Below the pieces are notes generated by a model. That model had not been told where the DNA came from, ran no database searches, and worked only from the letters and a program-made list of their open reading frames with translations. A stretch of 64,000 nt of DNA, taken from assembly GCA_902362875.1 (NCBI GenBank), contig CABIYF010000002.1:62001-126000 (forward strand), written 5' to 3'. Source of the DNA: Eubacteriaceae bacterium (GTDB lineage: Bacteria > Bacillota > Clostridia > Lachnospirales > Lachnospiraceae). Positions 50,384-60,521 of the stretch are shown here, piece by piece. A program made the position numbers and the translations under genes. Within the stretch, counting starts at the first letter, position 1, and each line of letters opens with the position of its first letter.

Positions 50384-52664
50384 TAGCAGCGGCAAGTATA
50401 TTGCAGGGCTTATTTTACTGATCGCATTATGTGTATTTGGTGTATTTATCACAACCAAAGGTATCACCAAGAATAAGATCGGACGAGCAAGCAATATTGA
50501 GCTGGGATTAGACCTCGCAGGTGGAGTAAGTATCACATATGAAGTTGATGGTAAGAATGTATCGGACAGTGATATGAAAGATACCGTATATAAACTTCAG
50601 AAACGTGTGGAAGGGTATAGCACAGAAGCAGAAGTTTATCAGGAAGGAAAAGATCGTATCAACATCGAAATCCCCGGAGTAACAGATGCAAACAAGATCT
50701 TAGATGAACTTGGTAAACCAGGAACACTTTCTTTTGCAGTTCAGAAACAGGTAAAAGTAAAGCAGAATGGAAAAACAACAACACAGACTACTTTAGATAC
50801 CATTTTAACAGGACAGAATGTTAAGAAAGCAAAAGCTGTCACAAATCAGAATCAGACAACTGGTAAGAAAGAATATTTAGTTGCCCTTGAATTTGACTCC
50901 AAAGGAACAAAAGCTTTTGCCAAAGCTACAAAAGCAAACATCGGGAAACCAATTTATATCATCTATGATAACCAGGTGATCAGTGCACCAAATGTACAGG
51001 AAGCGATCACAAAAGGTGAATGTACGATCGATGGTATGGAAAGTTATGAAGCAGCCGAGAATCTTGCTTCATCTATTCGAATTGGTTCCTTACCAGTCAA
51101 ATTAAAAGAACTTCGTTCTAACGTAGTGTCTGCTAAGTTAGGAGTTAATGCGATCCAGACAACGATTAAGGCTGGAATCATCGGATTTGCCTTGGTATGC
51201 TTGATCATGATCGCATTTTATGCAGTGCCAGGTATCATTGCATGTGTAGCACTTGCAATTTATATGCTAATGATGTTACTTGCACTGAATGGATTTAATG
51301 CAACGTTGACATTGCCGGGACTTGCGGGTATCATCCTCGGTATCGGTATGGCGGTCGATGCCAATGTAATCATTTATGCAAGAATTCAGGAAGAAATCGG
51401 AGCAGGTAAGAGTACAGGAGCTGCGATCAAGTCTGGATTTGGAAAAGCAGCTTCAGCTATTATTGATGGTAATGTTACAACACTGATCGCAGTTTTAGTA
51501 CTGTGGTTTAAAGGATCAGGAACTGTCAAAGGATTTGCACAGACACTTGGAATGAGTGTACTGATCTCCATGTTTACAGCATTAGTGATCAGCAGATTCC
51601 TTGTATATGCAGCATATCACTTTGGACTTCGCGATAAGAAATGGTATGGAAAACCAAGAACGATCAAGACAAGAGATTTTGTTCGTGCAGGTAAGAAATA
51701 TGTTGCGGTTGCAGGTGTGATCATTTTAGTGGGACTTGCAGCACTTCCTATGAACAGAAGCAAGATTGGTACAATCTTAAATTATGACCTTGAATTCTCA
51801 GGAGGAACAGCATCTACGATCACATTTAAAGATGATCAGAAGGTAAATGATTCTCTGGAAAAACAGGTTGTGAAAGCTTATGAGAAAGTCAGCAAGTCAT
51901 CATCTGTACAGAGCCAGAAAGTAAAGGCAAACAATCAGATGGTTGTTAAGAGTGTAGAATTAAATCTTACACAGAGAAAACAGATTGAAAAGACTTTAAA
52001 GAAAGATTATAAAGTAAAATCAGTAACAACAGAGAATATCAGTTCAACGATCAGTAATGAGATGCAGAGAGATGCATTTATCTCAGTTGTGATTTCAGCA
52101 ATCTGTATGTTGATCTATATTGCGATCCGATTTAAAGATGTGAAGTTTGGATCAAGTGCGATCATCGCATTGTTAAATGACGTGTTAGTCGTATTTGCGG
52201 CATATTCTATCGGAAGATTATCTGTCGGTGGAACATTTATCGCATGTATGTTAACGATCATTGGATACTCTATCAACTCAACGATCGTCATCTTTGACCG
52301 TATCCGTGAGAATCTGAAACTTCAGACGATCCGAACAAGAGATGACATCAAAGCGTTGGTAAATCAGAGTATTTCAAGTACACTGGTTCGTACGATCAAT
52401 ACAAGTTTAACAACATTTGTTATGGTACTTGCGTTATTTATCTGTGGAGTATCATCCCTGAGAGAATTTGCACTGGCATTGATCGTTGGTGTAATCGGTG
52501 GAGCTTTCTCTTCCGTATTCTTAACAGGACCATTATGGTATATGATGAAGACTCGTATCGGATCTGATGCTGTAAAAGAGAGCAATGGACAAACTGCTGC
52601 ACAGCCAGAGAAGATTACAGCGAACCCTAATCGCAAGAAAAAGAAGAAAAAGAAAAGAAAATAA
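50370..52664 (+). CDS. secDF: Protein translocase SecD-SecF fusion
   Basis: Protein of 764 aa, with both halves in one chain as in many Firmicutes. SecD part: ELGLDLAGGVSITYEV, a periplasmic-type P1 region and LPGLAGIILGIGMAVDANVI. SecF part: LDYDLEFSGGTAST-like (NYDLEFSGGTASTITF), then GYSINSTIVIFDRIRENLK. It has 12 predicted membrane segments and pulls exported proteins using the ion gradient. The C-terminus is Lys-rich. A terminator follows. Confidence 0.97.
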   Translation: MKKRNSSGKYIAGLILLIALCVFGVFITTKGITKNKIGRASNIELGLDLAGGVSITYEVDGKNVSDSDMKDTVYKLQKRVEGYSTEAEVYQEGKDRINIEIPGVTDANKILDELGKPGTLSFAVQKQVKVKQNGKTTTQTTLDTILTGQNVKKAKAVTNQNQTTGKKEYLVALEFDSKGTKAFAKATKANIGKPIYIIYDNQVISAPNVQEAITKGECTIDGMESYEAAENLASSIRIGSLPVKLKELRSNVVSAKLGVNAIQTTIKAGIIGFALVCLIMIAFYAVPGIIACVALAIYMLMMLLALNGFNATLTLPGLAGIILGIGMAVDANVIIYARIQEEIGAGKSTGAAIKSGFGKAASAIIDGNVTTLIAVLVLWFKGSGTVKGFAQTLGMSVLISMFTALVISRFLVYAAYHFGLRDKKWYGKPRTIKTRDFVRAGKKYVAVAGVIILVGLAALPMNRSKIGTILNYDLEFSGGTASTITFKDDQKVNDSLEKQVVKAYEKVSKSSSVQSQKVKANNQMVVKSVELNLTQRKQIEKTLKKDYKVKSVTTENISSTISNEMQRDAFISVVISAICMLIYIAIRFKDVKFGSSAIIALLNDVLVVFAAYSIGRLSVGGTFIACMLTIIGYSINSTIVIFDRIRENLKLQTIRTRDDIKALVNQSISSTLVRTINTSLTTFVMVLALFICGVSSLREFALALIVGVIGGAFSSVFLTGPLWYMMKTRIGSDAVKESNGQTAAQPEKITANPNRKKKKKKKRK

Positions 52665-52682
52665 AAATAAGACAAGGAAAAG

Positions 52683-52714
52683 GAGTATTCAGTAGACACT
52701 GAATGCTCTTTTTC
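52683..52714 (+). terminator. Terminator after secDF
   Basis: GAGTATTCAGT / ACTGAATGCTC, 11-bp stem with an AGAC loop and a T-run. Confidence 0.9.
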
Positions 52715-52733
52715 TGGAAGATGGAGAAATAGG

Positions 52734-54461
52734 ATGGAACAGTGGTATCTGTATAAGAAAAAAGCCGACTTTACAAAAATCGGTGAGAAATTTCAGATTG
52801 ATCCCGTGATCGCAAGACTGATCAGAAACAGAGATGTGACTGGGGATGAAGAAATACATAAATATTTATATGGGAATCTTTCCGATATATCCGATCCATT
52901 TCTGATGAAAGGTGTCAGAGAGGGTGTGGATATCATAAGAGAGAAGATAAAAAGTGGAAAAACAATCCGTATCATCTCAGATTATGATGTAGATGGAGTG
53001 GTTTCGAATTATATTTTATGGAAAGCGATCCATGATCTTGGAGGAAAGATTGATTTTCAGATTCCGGATCGTATGAAAGATGGTTATGGGATCAACGAAA
53101 ATATCATTGAAAAGGCAGCAAAGGATCAGATAGATACGATCCTTACATGTGATAACGGAATTGCAGCGGGTGAGGCAGTCCGTTATGGAAAAGAGCATGG
53201 CCTTACAATGATCATTACAGACCACCACGATGTACCATTTGTGATGAATGACGATGGAAGTAAGGAAGAAATCCTTCCGCCGGCAGATGTTGTCATCAAT
53301 CCAAAACAAAAAGAATGTCAGTATCCATATCCGCTTCTTTGCGGAGCAGGCGTAGCATTCCAGTTCGTGAGAGCACTGTATAAAGATATGGGAGAAGATG
53401 AGAGCAGACTGGAAGAATTATTATCCATGCTTGCGATCGCTACCGTGTGTGATGTTGTGGATCTTACAGGAGAGAACAGGATTTTTGTAAAAGAAGGTCT
53501 GAAAAGAATGAAGGAGACGAAGAATGTTGGACTTCGAGCATTATTAGATGTACACGACCTCATGGAAAAGCAGATACAGTCTTATGCTCTTGGATTTATT
53601 ATCGGACCATGCATTAATGCAAGCGGGCGTCTAGAATCAGCAGAGAAAGCATTGAATTTATTTCTTGAGGACGATGAAGAGAAAGCATTGCAGACAGCGA
53701 AAGAGCTGAAAGAGCTGAATGATCTTAGAAAGAGCATGACAGAGAATGGTGTAAAAACAGCATTGGAGCAGGCATTAGAATATGAAGCAAAAGGTGATAA
53801 AGTACTTGTTTTATATTTGCCGGATTGTCATGAAAGTATTGCAGGTATCATTGCAGGAAGGATCAAAGACCGGCTGAATCATCCAGTTTTTGTTCTTACG
53901 GATGCCAAAGATGGATTGAAGGGTTCAGGGCGTTCGATCGAAGGATATTCTATGTTTGAAGAGATGATGAAAGTCAAAGAGGTGTTTACCAAATTTGGCG
54001 GACATCCGATGGCAGCTGGATGTTCTCTTGAGAAGGAGAATCTGGAGTCATTTCGTGAAAAGATCAATAAAAACTGTACACTAGATAAAAAAGATTTTGC
54101 AAAGAAGGTACAGATTGATATTGATATGCCGGTAGATTATATCACAATGGATCTGATCCGTCAGTTATCAGTGTTAGAGCCGTTTGGAAAAGAAAATAAA
54201 AAACCTCTGTTTGCACATCGCAAATTAAAGATCGAACGAGTCAATGTGTTTGGAAAAAGTAAAAATGTGATTAAATTAGCGTTAAAGAGTAGTCAGGGAA
54301 CACGAATTGATGGTATGATTTTTGAGGATGAAACAGAGTTTCGGGAGAAAATGGGGACAAGCAAGTATATTACCTGTACATATTATCCTGTGATCAATGA
54401 ATATCAGGGATATAAAAGTCTTCAGATCAATATTCAAAACTACTTTTTTGCGGAGGAATAA
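52734..54461 (+). CDS. recJ: Single-stranded-DNA exonuclease RecJ (DHH family)
   Basis: Protein of 575 aa. DHH motifs are intact: IISDYDVDGVVSNYI, TCDNGIAAGE, IITDHHDVPF and a DHHA1-type region (SIAGIIAGRIKDRLNHPVFV, then GSGRSIEGYS). It degrades single-stranded DNA 5' to 3' in recombination and repair. Length is a little shorter than in some Firmicutes (no long extra C-terminal domain). The next gene starts one base after the stop. Confidence 0.93.
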   Translation: MEQWYLYKKKADFTKIGEKFQIDPVIARLIRNRDVTGDEEIHKYLYGNLSDISDPFLMKGVREGVDIIREKIKSGKTIRIISDYDVDGVVSNYILWKAIHDLGGKIDFQIPDRMKDGYGINENIIEKAAKDQIDTILTCDNGIAAGEAVRYGKEHGLTMIITDHHDVPFVMNDDGSKEEILPPADVVINPKQKECQYPYPLLCGAGVAFQFVRALYKDMGEDESRLEELLSMLAIATVCDVVDLTGENRIFVKEGLKRMKETKNVGLRALLDVHDLMEKQIQSYALGFIIGPCINASGRLESAEKALNLFLEDDEEKALQTAKELKELNDLRKSMTENGVKTALEQALEYEAKGDKVLVLYLPDCHESIAGIIAGRIKDRLNHPVFVLTDAKDGLKGSGRSIEGYSMFEEMMKVKEVFTKFGGHPMAAGCSLEKENLESFREKINKNCTLDKKDFAKKVQIDIDMPVDYITMDLIRQLSVLEPFGKENKKPLFAHRKLKIERVNVFGKSKNVIKLALKSSQGTRIDGMIFEDETEFREKMGTSKYITCTYYPVINEYQGYKSLQINIQNYFFAEE

Positions 54462-54462
54462 C

Positions 54463-55293
54463 ATGAGTAAGATAAAACTGGTAGCAATGGACTTAGATAA
54501 CACATTATTAGACAGTAACAAACAGATTTCAGAACATACTATAGAAGTTTTAAAAGAAGCGATCAGACAGGGAGTTTATATTGTACCTGCAACAGGACGT
54601 ATTTTCAAATCAATTCCAGAGTTTTTGAGAAATATCGAAGGAGTTCGTTATGCGCTTTGTTGTAATGGTGCGACAGTCTATGATCAGTATGAAGATAAGA
54701 TCATCTACACGAACCATTTATCAGCAGATGCAACACTGCGATTATTTGAGATTCTTGAAAAATATCATTGTACACATGATATTTACCAGAACGGGCAGGG
54801 ATACATGGAGAAGCGCTATTTGGATCATCTTTCAGATTACAATGTATCAGGGCATTTATTGACACTTGTGAATGAAACAAGACTTCCAGTGGATGATCTT
54901 GAAAAACATATCAAAGAAAATCCAACAGGAATTGAAAAGATCAGTGCTTTTTTTGATGACATGGAAGAAAGATCAGCTGCAACAAAAGAATTGATTGAGA
55001 AAAATATTGCGAGTGTATCAAGTGCGCTTAATAATAATATCGAACTTAATCAGTTTGGATGTGATAAGGGAGATGGTTTGAAACATCTTGCGGCACATCT
55101 TGGATTAACAATGGATCAGGTGATGGCATGTGGTGATGCAGGAAATGATACGATGATGATCAAGGCGGCCGGAATCGGTGTTGTTATGGAAAATGGACGA
55201 GAAGAATTAAAAGAGATTGCAGATTTTGTCACGAAGACAAATGATGAAGATGGTGTGGCATATGCAATTGAGAAACTAGTTCTTGAAGCCTAA
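54463..55293 (+). CDS. HAD-superfamily (Cof-type) phosphatase
   Basis: Protein of 276 aa, ATG 54463 after GCGGAGGAATAAC. The HAD nucleophile motif LVAMDLDNTLLDSNK opens the protein, and motif IV is MACGDAGNDTMMIKAAG. The CofI/IIB type acts on sugar phosphates, FMN or other small phosphates. Substrate unknown. It is coupled to recJ by position. Confidence 0.92.
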   Translation: MSKIKLVAMDLDNTLLDSNKQISEHTIEVLKEAIRQGVYIVPATGRIFKSIPEFLRNIEGVRYALCCNGATVYDQYEDKIIYTNHLSADATLRLFEILEKYHCTHDIYQNGQGYMEKRYLDHLSDYNVSGHLLTLVNETRLPVDDLEKHIKENPTGIEKISAFFDDMEERSAATKELIEKNIASVSSALNNNIELNQFGCDKGDGLKHLAAHLGLTMDQVMACGDAGNDTMMIKAAGIGVVMENGREELKEIADFVTKTNDEDGVAYAIEKLVLEA

Positions 55294-55338
55294 AATGTGA
55301 AGAAAATGTGAAAAGTGAATTTCGGTCATTCTTTGTCC

Positions 55339-55366
55339 TTGACGATGGTATTTGAAGTGATATAAT
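55339..55366 (+). promoter_or_regulatory. Promoter of the C39-like peptidase gene
   Basis: TTGACG (55339-55344), 16-bp spacer, TATAAT (55361-55366), 36 bp before the ATG. It may also feed the pilus genes by read-through at 56689. Confidence 0.75.
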
Positions 55367-55401
55367 AAGTATGTTTTAAATAGTTAGGGGGAAATATAAG
55401 A

Positions 55402-56661
55402 ATGAGAAAAACGCGTAAAACAGCGGCTGTACTGGCTCTGTATGCGGTTTTGATGCTTGGTTCAGCGTCTGTAGTCAGCGCAGATCAGGCAGGCGATAAG
55501 ACATTTGCAAGGGAACAGGCAAGTGAACAGACTGACACAAGCAAGGATAATTCTGCCCAGACGACAGAAGCTTCAACAACGGAGACAACAACAGAGAAGA
55601 CGACAGAAGCTAAGCCAACGACAGAACAGAAAGACAAAACAGATACAAGTCATAAGAAGACAGTAACATCAAGCAAAAAAGAACGCAAAACAACAGAGAA
55701 ACAAAAGAAAGCAACAAATAAGAGAAAGAAAGACAAAAAAGACAAGAAGAAAGATACAAAGCAGATCATTCCAAAGGTTTACAACGACCACAGCATCGAG
55801 ATGAAAGGAAAAAAAGAAACCATAGAGGGATTTATTTATTTTAATCAGGCAGATGCAGCATGGAATGACAATGGGTATCAGATTCACAGCAGTGGATGCG
55901 GACCAACTGCAATGGCAGTCTGTATCAGTTCACTGACTGGAAAGTGGGTTACGCCTGTAGATACAACTATATGGGCATATAATCATGGCTACTATACAAG
56001 TGCAGGTGCAAGTCACGAGATGGTACCGGCATTAGCCAGACAATATAAACTTTCCTGCAATGGACTTGGAACAGATATCAATAAGATCCGCAGCGCATTG
56101 AAGAAGAAACATCCGGTAGTATCACTTATGGGTCCTGGATATTTTACAAAGAAAGGGCATTTTATTGTTCTTGTGGCGATCGATGACAATGATCAGGTAA
56201 CAGTAGCTGATGTTGGAAGCAGGGAACGCACACAGTACAAATACCCATTAAAAGATGTAGTAGCTCAGACAAAATCAGCTTCAGCAGGGGGTCCTTGCTG
56301 GGAGATTTACTCTAAGGATAAGAAAGTAAAGAAGACAAACAATACAAAAGCCAAAACAATTCAGGCGAAAAAAGAATTTAAAGATACATCAAAGATGTAT
56401 GCAGAGATCAAAGCAGTTTTGCAGAAGAATTATCACCTGACTGTACCGCTTAAGAAGGGAACATTGGTGAATAAGGATCAGTTTGTCACAGTGAGTTCTT
56501 TGACGATCAATGATAAAGTCACAGTTATGGATGTTTCAAAGAAACTTACAACGGATGTTGATCTTCAGAAAGTAGTATCTGAGATTAAGACAGATGCAGT
56601 GAAAGGTTCTTTTTGGAATACAGTAACGATTGAACCTAATAAAACAAATGTAACTGAATAA
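55402..56661 (+). CDS. Secreted C39-like cysteine peptidase
   Basis: Protein of 419 aa. A signal peptide (KTAAVLALYAVLMLGSASVV, cut near SADQ) is followed by a Thr/Lys-rich spacer (residues ~35-125) and a papain-like peptidase_C39_2 domain (residues ~140-310). Catalytic residues appear in HSSGCGPTAMAV (Cys), KKGHFIVLVAI (His) and VADVGSRER (Asp). The C-terminal ~100 residues are of unknown type. It would act in the wall or outside the cell, possibly on surface proteins of the neighbouring pilus. The spacer has biased codon use and low complexity. Confidence 0.88.
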   Translation: MRKTRKTAAVLALYAVLMLGSASVVSADQAGDKTFAREQASEQTDTSKDNSAQTTEASTTETTTEKTTEAKPTTEQKDKTDTSHKKTVTSSKKERKTTEKQKKATNKRKKDKKDKKKDTKQIIPKVYNDHSIEMKGKKETIEGFIYFNQADAAWNDNGYQIHSSGCGPTAMAVCISSLTGKWVTPVDTTIWAYNHGYYTSAGASHEMVPALARQYKLSCNGLGTDINKIRSALKKKHPVVSLMGPGYFTKKGHFIVLVAIDDNDQVTVADVGSRERTQYKYPLKDVVAQTKSASAGGPCWEIYSKDKKVKKTNNTKAKTIQAKKEFKDTSKMYAEIKAVLQKNYHLTVPLKKGTLVNKDQFVTVSSLTINDKVTVMDVSKKLTTDVDLQKVVSEIKTDAVKGSFWNTVTIEPNKTNVTE

Positions 56662-56688
56662 TTTAAAATTACACAGTAAGAGATGAGA

Positions 56689-56725
56689 AGTACAGAGAAT
56701 GTAAAAGTTTTCTGTGCTTTTTTTA
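56689..56725 (+). terminator. Terminator/attenuator before the pilin gene
   Basis: AGTACAGAGAA / TTTTCTGTGCT, 11-bp stem, followed by seven T. Only 33 bp remain to the pilin start and no promoter is visible there, so pilin expression may rest on read-through or on a promoter inside the peptidase gene. Confidence 0.85.
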
Positions 56726-56758
56726 TACTCATTTTTAGAGATTTCAGGAGGAAATATT

Positions 56759-58729
56759 ATGAATATTAAAAAAATGATAACAAAAATTACAGCAGGAGTA
56801 TTATGTGTAATGATGTTTGCGGCAACAACGGCATATGCTGCAACTTCAGTCCATGCAGCCACAACAGACGTAATCGATACAAGCAAAACAGGATCAATCA
56901 CAATCCACAAATATGACCTGACTGCAGCCAAAAAGGGTGGAGTCAATGTAGAACAGTTTACATCCACAGGAAAGAAGAACACAGCAGCAGAAGAAGCCTT
57001 AAGCAAATATGCCATCAAAGGCGTTGAGTTCAGCTATTTAAGAGTCGGGGATGTCGAACAGCTGAGTGAGAATGGAAAAGTCCAGATGATCTACGAAGTT
57101 CCAGAGGAACTACAGAAGATCTTAGACCTTGCAGATTCCGATGCAGCCAAAAAAGAAGGCAGCAAGACCTATTTCACAAGCCAGAAGATCAACGACAAGA
57201 TGGCATCTGCACTGGAGGATAACACGGTAACAAAAGACAAGTTAGAAGAATACATGGGAAAAAGCGGGACAGCCATGAGCCAGACTGATGCATCCGGAGT
57301 GACAAGCAAAGACAAGCTTGCTCTGGGACTTTATCTGATCGTTGAGACAAAAGTACCGGAAGATGTGACATATACAACAAATCCATGGTTCGTACAGCTG
57401 CCATCCACAGATGCCGAAGGTGATGACTGGTTCTATGATGTTGTATGTTATCCAAAGAATGAGACAGGGATTCCTACATTAGACAAGAGAGTCCGTAACA
57501 ATCCGGATCAGGATAATGTAACAACAGCAGAGCAGAACGCACTTGCTGACTTTACAAAGACAAGAGAGGAATATACTTACCAGAGTACTGTCACAGCATC
57601 CAAAGCAGAAAAGCTTGATTACCAGTTTATCTCAAAACTGCCACATATCACATCATCCACAACCTATCTTTCCACATACACATTTAACGATACGATGTCC
57701 AAAGGTATGACATATAACAAGGATGCGGTGATCGCGGTCTATGACAGCAAAGACGCTGCAGATACAACAAATGTAAACAACGTAGACAAGAGTGGTGCCA
57801 TTGCCGTATGGAAATCCACAGATAATGATCCAAACTTTGCAGTAACATACGGAACAAGCGGAGACGACTCCACCATGCAGGTTGCCATGACAAAGAAGGG
57901 GTTAAACGAGATCAACAAGAAATACTCCGACAAATACATCGTTGTATACTATACAGCCAACGTAAATACAGACGACAGCGTAACACTCGGTGACAAGGGA
58001 AATCCAAATGATGTATCCCTGACATGGAAGAGAACAAGCACAGATTATTACGATATCTTAAAAGATGAATGTATCATATACAGCTTTGGATACGATCTGA
58101 CAAAGAAATTCTCCGATGACAAGGGAGATGCCACAAAGGTTAAATTCGTGATCCAGAACAAATCTGATAACTACTATCTGGTTGCCACAGGAAGCAACGG
58201 AGTTTACCAGATCACAGGAAAATCAGCCACAGAAGAAGGAGCAACACAGTTTAGCCCATCCGCTGCAGGAAAACTCGTGATCAATGGTATCGAAGCAGAT
58301 AAATACGGATTTACAGAGACACACTCTGATGCAGGATACTCACTGCTTAAGAAAGAGATCATCGTAAACATCACATCAACAAAAGCAGCGATCACTCCAA
58401 CACAGGCAAATATCACAGGAATCCAGAGCAAAGCAGATACAGATTCCACTGCAAACGACGGTGTTGTCAACGGAACTGCATTAAAGAATGATGTCACAGT
58501 CCAGACAACTGCAGCAAGTGCCACAGTCGACGAAACAAAAGCAACAATGACAAAACACGGGGAATCCAATAATGCCTATGTCAACATGGAAGTTACAAAC
58601 CAGAAACAGTTCTTACTGCCAATGACAGGTGGAGCAGGAAGCTATGCACTGATCATTGCCGGAGTTGTGATCGCAGGATGCGGATTTATGATCGTAAAGA
58701 AGAACCAGAAACGTAAAGAGATTCAGTAA
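56759..58729 (+). CDS. Pilus backbone pilin (SpaA-type, LPMTG)
   Basis: Protein of 656 aa started at ATG 56759 after TCAGGAGGAAAT. It has a signal peptide (ITAGVLCVMMFAATTAYAAT), an N-terminal strand GSITIHKYDLT with a candidate isopeptide Lys, the E-box LIVETKVPED (Glu196), the pilin motif YPKN (231-234; its Lys is the cross-link site used by pilus sortases) and a C-terminal LPMTG (620-624) with membrane segment and KKNQKRK tail. It would polymerise covalently into the pilus shaft. Isopeptide-forming domains between these points are inferred. Confidence 0.95.
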   Translation: MNIKKMITKITAGVLCVMMFAATTAYAATSVHAATTDVIDTSKTGSITIHKYDLTAAKKGGVNVEQFTSTGKKNTAAEEALSKYAIKGVEFSYLRVGDVEQLSENGKVQMIYEVPEELQKILDLADSDAAKKEGSKTYFTSQKINDKMASALEDNTVTKDKLEEYMGKSGTAMSQTDASGVTSKDKLALGLYLIVETKVPEDVTYTTNPWFVQLPSTDAEGDDWFYDVVCYPKNETGIPTLDKRVRNNPDQDNVTTAEQNALADFTKTREEYTYQSTVTASKAEKLDYQFISKLPHITSSTTYLSTYTFNDTMSKGMTYNKDAVIAVYDSKDAADTTNVNNVDKSGAIAVWKSTDNDPNFAVTYGTSGDDSTMQVAMTKKGLNEINKKYSDKYIVVYYTANVNTDDSVTLGDKGNPNDVSLTWKRTSTDYYDILKDECIIYSFGYDLTKKFSDDKGDATKVKFVIQNKSDNYYLVATGSNGVYQITGKSATEEGATQFSPSAAGKLVINGIEADKYGFTETHSDAGYSLLKKEIIVNITSTKAAITPTQANITGIQSKADTDSTANDGVVNGTALKNDVTVQTTAASATVDETKATMTKHGESNNAYVNMEVTNQKQFLLPMTGGAGSYALIIAGVVIAGCGFMIVKKNQKRKEIQ

Positions 58730-58760
58730 GATGCTATTTAATAAAAAATGATTTTCATAC

Positions 58761-58784
58761 ACCCTGTCAGGAAACTGGCAGGGT
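58761..58784 (+). promoter_or_regulatory. Hairpin between pilin and sortase genes (dosage attenuator)
   Basis: Perfect 10-bp stem ACCCTGTCAG / CTGGCAGGGT (one G-U pair in RNA) around a GAAA tetraloop, without a proper T-run. It could stabilise the pilin mRNA or slow read-through. The sortase start 17 bp later has no clear ribosome-binding site other than the right arm of this hairpin. Confidence 0.7.
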
Positions 58785-58800
58785 ATTATAAAAAATAATT

Positions 58801-59619
58801 ATGAAACAAAAAATTATTCCAAGCATCATCATAATGTTTGGCTTTGCTTTATTATCTTATCCGTTTATCAGCAACTATATCTTTGAAAAAAGTGCTGGAT
58901 CAACGATTAAATCCTACGAAAAGCAGGTGAAGACCTATGATCAGAAACAAAAGGAGAAAGCATTTGAAGAAGCAAAAGAATACAATGAAGATCTCGCTAA
59001 ATCAGCAGTACAATTGACGGACCCGTTTAAAGTTACAAAAAGTAATGGTGAAACATTCATCTATAACAACATCTTAAACATCGATCATACAGGCATTATG
59101 GGATATCTGGAAATTCCATGTATCTCTGTCAATTTCCCTGTTTATCATGGAACAGATGCTAAAGTACTGGAACGTGGGATCGGCCACCTTGCAGCATCTT
59201 CAATGCCGGTCGGTGGGAAAAGTACACACAGTGTATTGACCGGGCATACGGGCTTAAGTTCAGCGAAGCTGTTTACTGATCTGACGGAGATGAAAAAAGG
59301 AGATTTGTTCTATCTTCATGTGTTAGACCGGATCTTGGCTTATAAAGTGGATCAGATATCGGTCATTAAACCGGAAGATACGGAAAAGCTTCAGATCGTA
59401 AAAGGAAAAGACTATGTGACACTTGTGACTTGTACACCATACGGAGTGAACGATCATCGTTTGCTGGTCCGGGGAGTCAGAACGAAATATAGCAAGAAAC
59501 AACAGGCATCGATACGCCCAAGAAATCAGGATTCTCAATGGATGGAAACTTACAAAAGGGCAATCGTCATCGGACTTATCATTGTTGTCATGCTGATCTT
59601 AGCAGGAAAGACATTTTAA
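58801..59619 (+). CDS. Class C (pilus) sortase, first copy
   Basis: Protein of 272 aa with an N-terminal membrane segment (IPSIIIMFGFALLSYPFISN) and a C-terminal one (AIVIGLIIVVMLILAGKTF). Catalytic His in VLTGHTGLSSA, Cys in TLVTCTPYGV and Arg in NDHRLLVRG. Two membrane segments and the phrase TCTPYGVNDHRL are typical for pilin-polymerising class C sortases. It lies right after the LPMTG pilin, its likely substrate. Weak translation signals suggest low dosage. Confidence 0.94.
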   Translation: MKQKIIPSIIIMFGFALLSYPFISNYIFEKSAGSTIKSYEKQVKTYDQKQKEKAFEEAKEYNEDLAKSAVQLTDPFKVTKSNGETFIYNNILNIDHTGIMGYLEIPCISVNFPVYHGTDAKVLERGIGHLAASSMPVGGKSTHSVLTGHTGLSSAKLFTDLTEMKKGDLFYLHVLDRILAYKVDQISVIKPEDTEKLQIVKGKDYVTLVTCTPYGVNDHRLLVRGVRTKYSKKQQASIRPRNQDSQWMETYKRAIVIGLIIVVMLILAGKTF

Positions 59620-59666
59620 AAGCTTCGGCAAAAGGCGGAACATGCCATAAATGAAGGGAGAAGGAA

Positions 59667-60521
59667 ATGAAAAGGAAACTGATCAATTTATTAGGTGTAA
59701 TCTTAATGGGAATCGGAACCTTTGTATTTCTTTCTCCCGATTTTTCTGCGTATCAACAGCAAAAAAATGCTGATCAGGAAATAAAAACCTTTGAGAAAGA
59801 AAAAAAGATTCCAAAAGGAAAAGATCCTTTGTATCAGGAATCCTTACAGTATAATCAAGAAATCTATAAGGAAGGGCAGAGAAACTTAAAGGATGTCCGG
59901 AGTTATCGTGCATCACCGATCCAATTAAAAGATGGCAGAAACAACTTTGGATATATCAGTATCAAAAAGATGAATGTAAAACTTCCATTATATCTTGGAG
60001 CAACGTTAGAAAACCTGAGAAAAGGTGCTGCGGTCATGGGAGAAACATCCCTGTCTCTTGGTACGAAAGATAGTAACTGTGTGATCGCTGCACATCGTGG
60101 ATATCAGGGGATTCCGTATTTCAGGGAGATTGAAAAACTGGAAATTGGAGACAAGGTGATCCTTCAAAATCCATGGGAAAAACTTTCATATCGGGTAGAA
60201 CAGATCAAGATCATAAAGCTCGATGATTCCGATCAGATCCGGATTCAGAAAGGAAAAGATATGATAACACTTCTTACGTGCCATCCATATCGAAGTCATG
60301 GGAAATTCCGATATGTGGTTTACTGCATAAGGGATCAGGGACAGAAAATTTCAGATCAAAAGATCCGTACAATGAATGATACTTATTTTGAGTCTTCCAG
60401 GTGGGATATTCAACGGGAAAAACTGGTTCATTATCTTGGAATCGGGATTTTGATCTTTTTTGGAATACAACTTATAAAAACAAACAAAAGGAAAGGAGGA
60501 AAAGGACGTGAAAAAGATTAG
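59667..60521 (+). CDS. Second sortase of the pilus locus
   Basis: Protein of 284 aa with membrane segments at both ends (LLGVILMGIGTFVFLSPDFS and YLGIGILIFFGIQLIKT). Catalytic His in VIAAHRGYQG, Cys in TLLTCHPYRSHG and Arg in KFRYVVYCIR. The active-site surroundings differ from the first copy (TCHPY vs TCTPY), so it may use another substrate, perhaps the tip protein. It overlaps the next gene by 14 bp. Confidence 0.92.
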   Translation: MKRKLINLLGVILMGIGTFVFLSPDFSAYQQQKNADQEIKTFEKEKKIPKGKDPLYQESLQYNQEIYKEGQRNLKDVRSYRASPIQLKDGRNNFGYISIKKMNVKLPLYLGATLENLRKGAAVMGETSLSLGTKDSNCVIAAHRGYQGIPYFREIEKLEIGDKVILQNPWEKLSYRVEQIKIIKLDDSDQIRIQKGKDMITLLTCHPYRSHGKFRYVVYCIRDQGQKISDQKIRTMNDTYFESSRWDIQREKLVHYLGIGILIFFGIQLIKTNKRKGGKGREKD

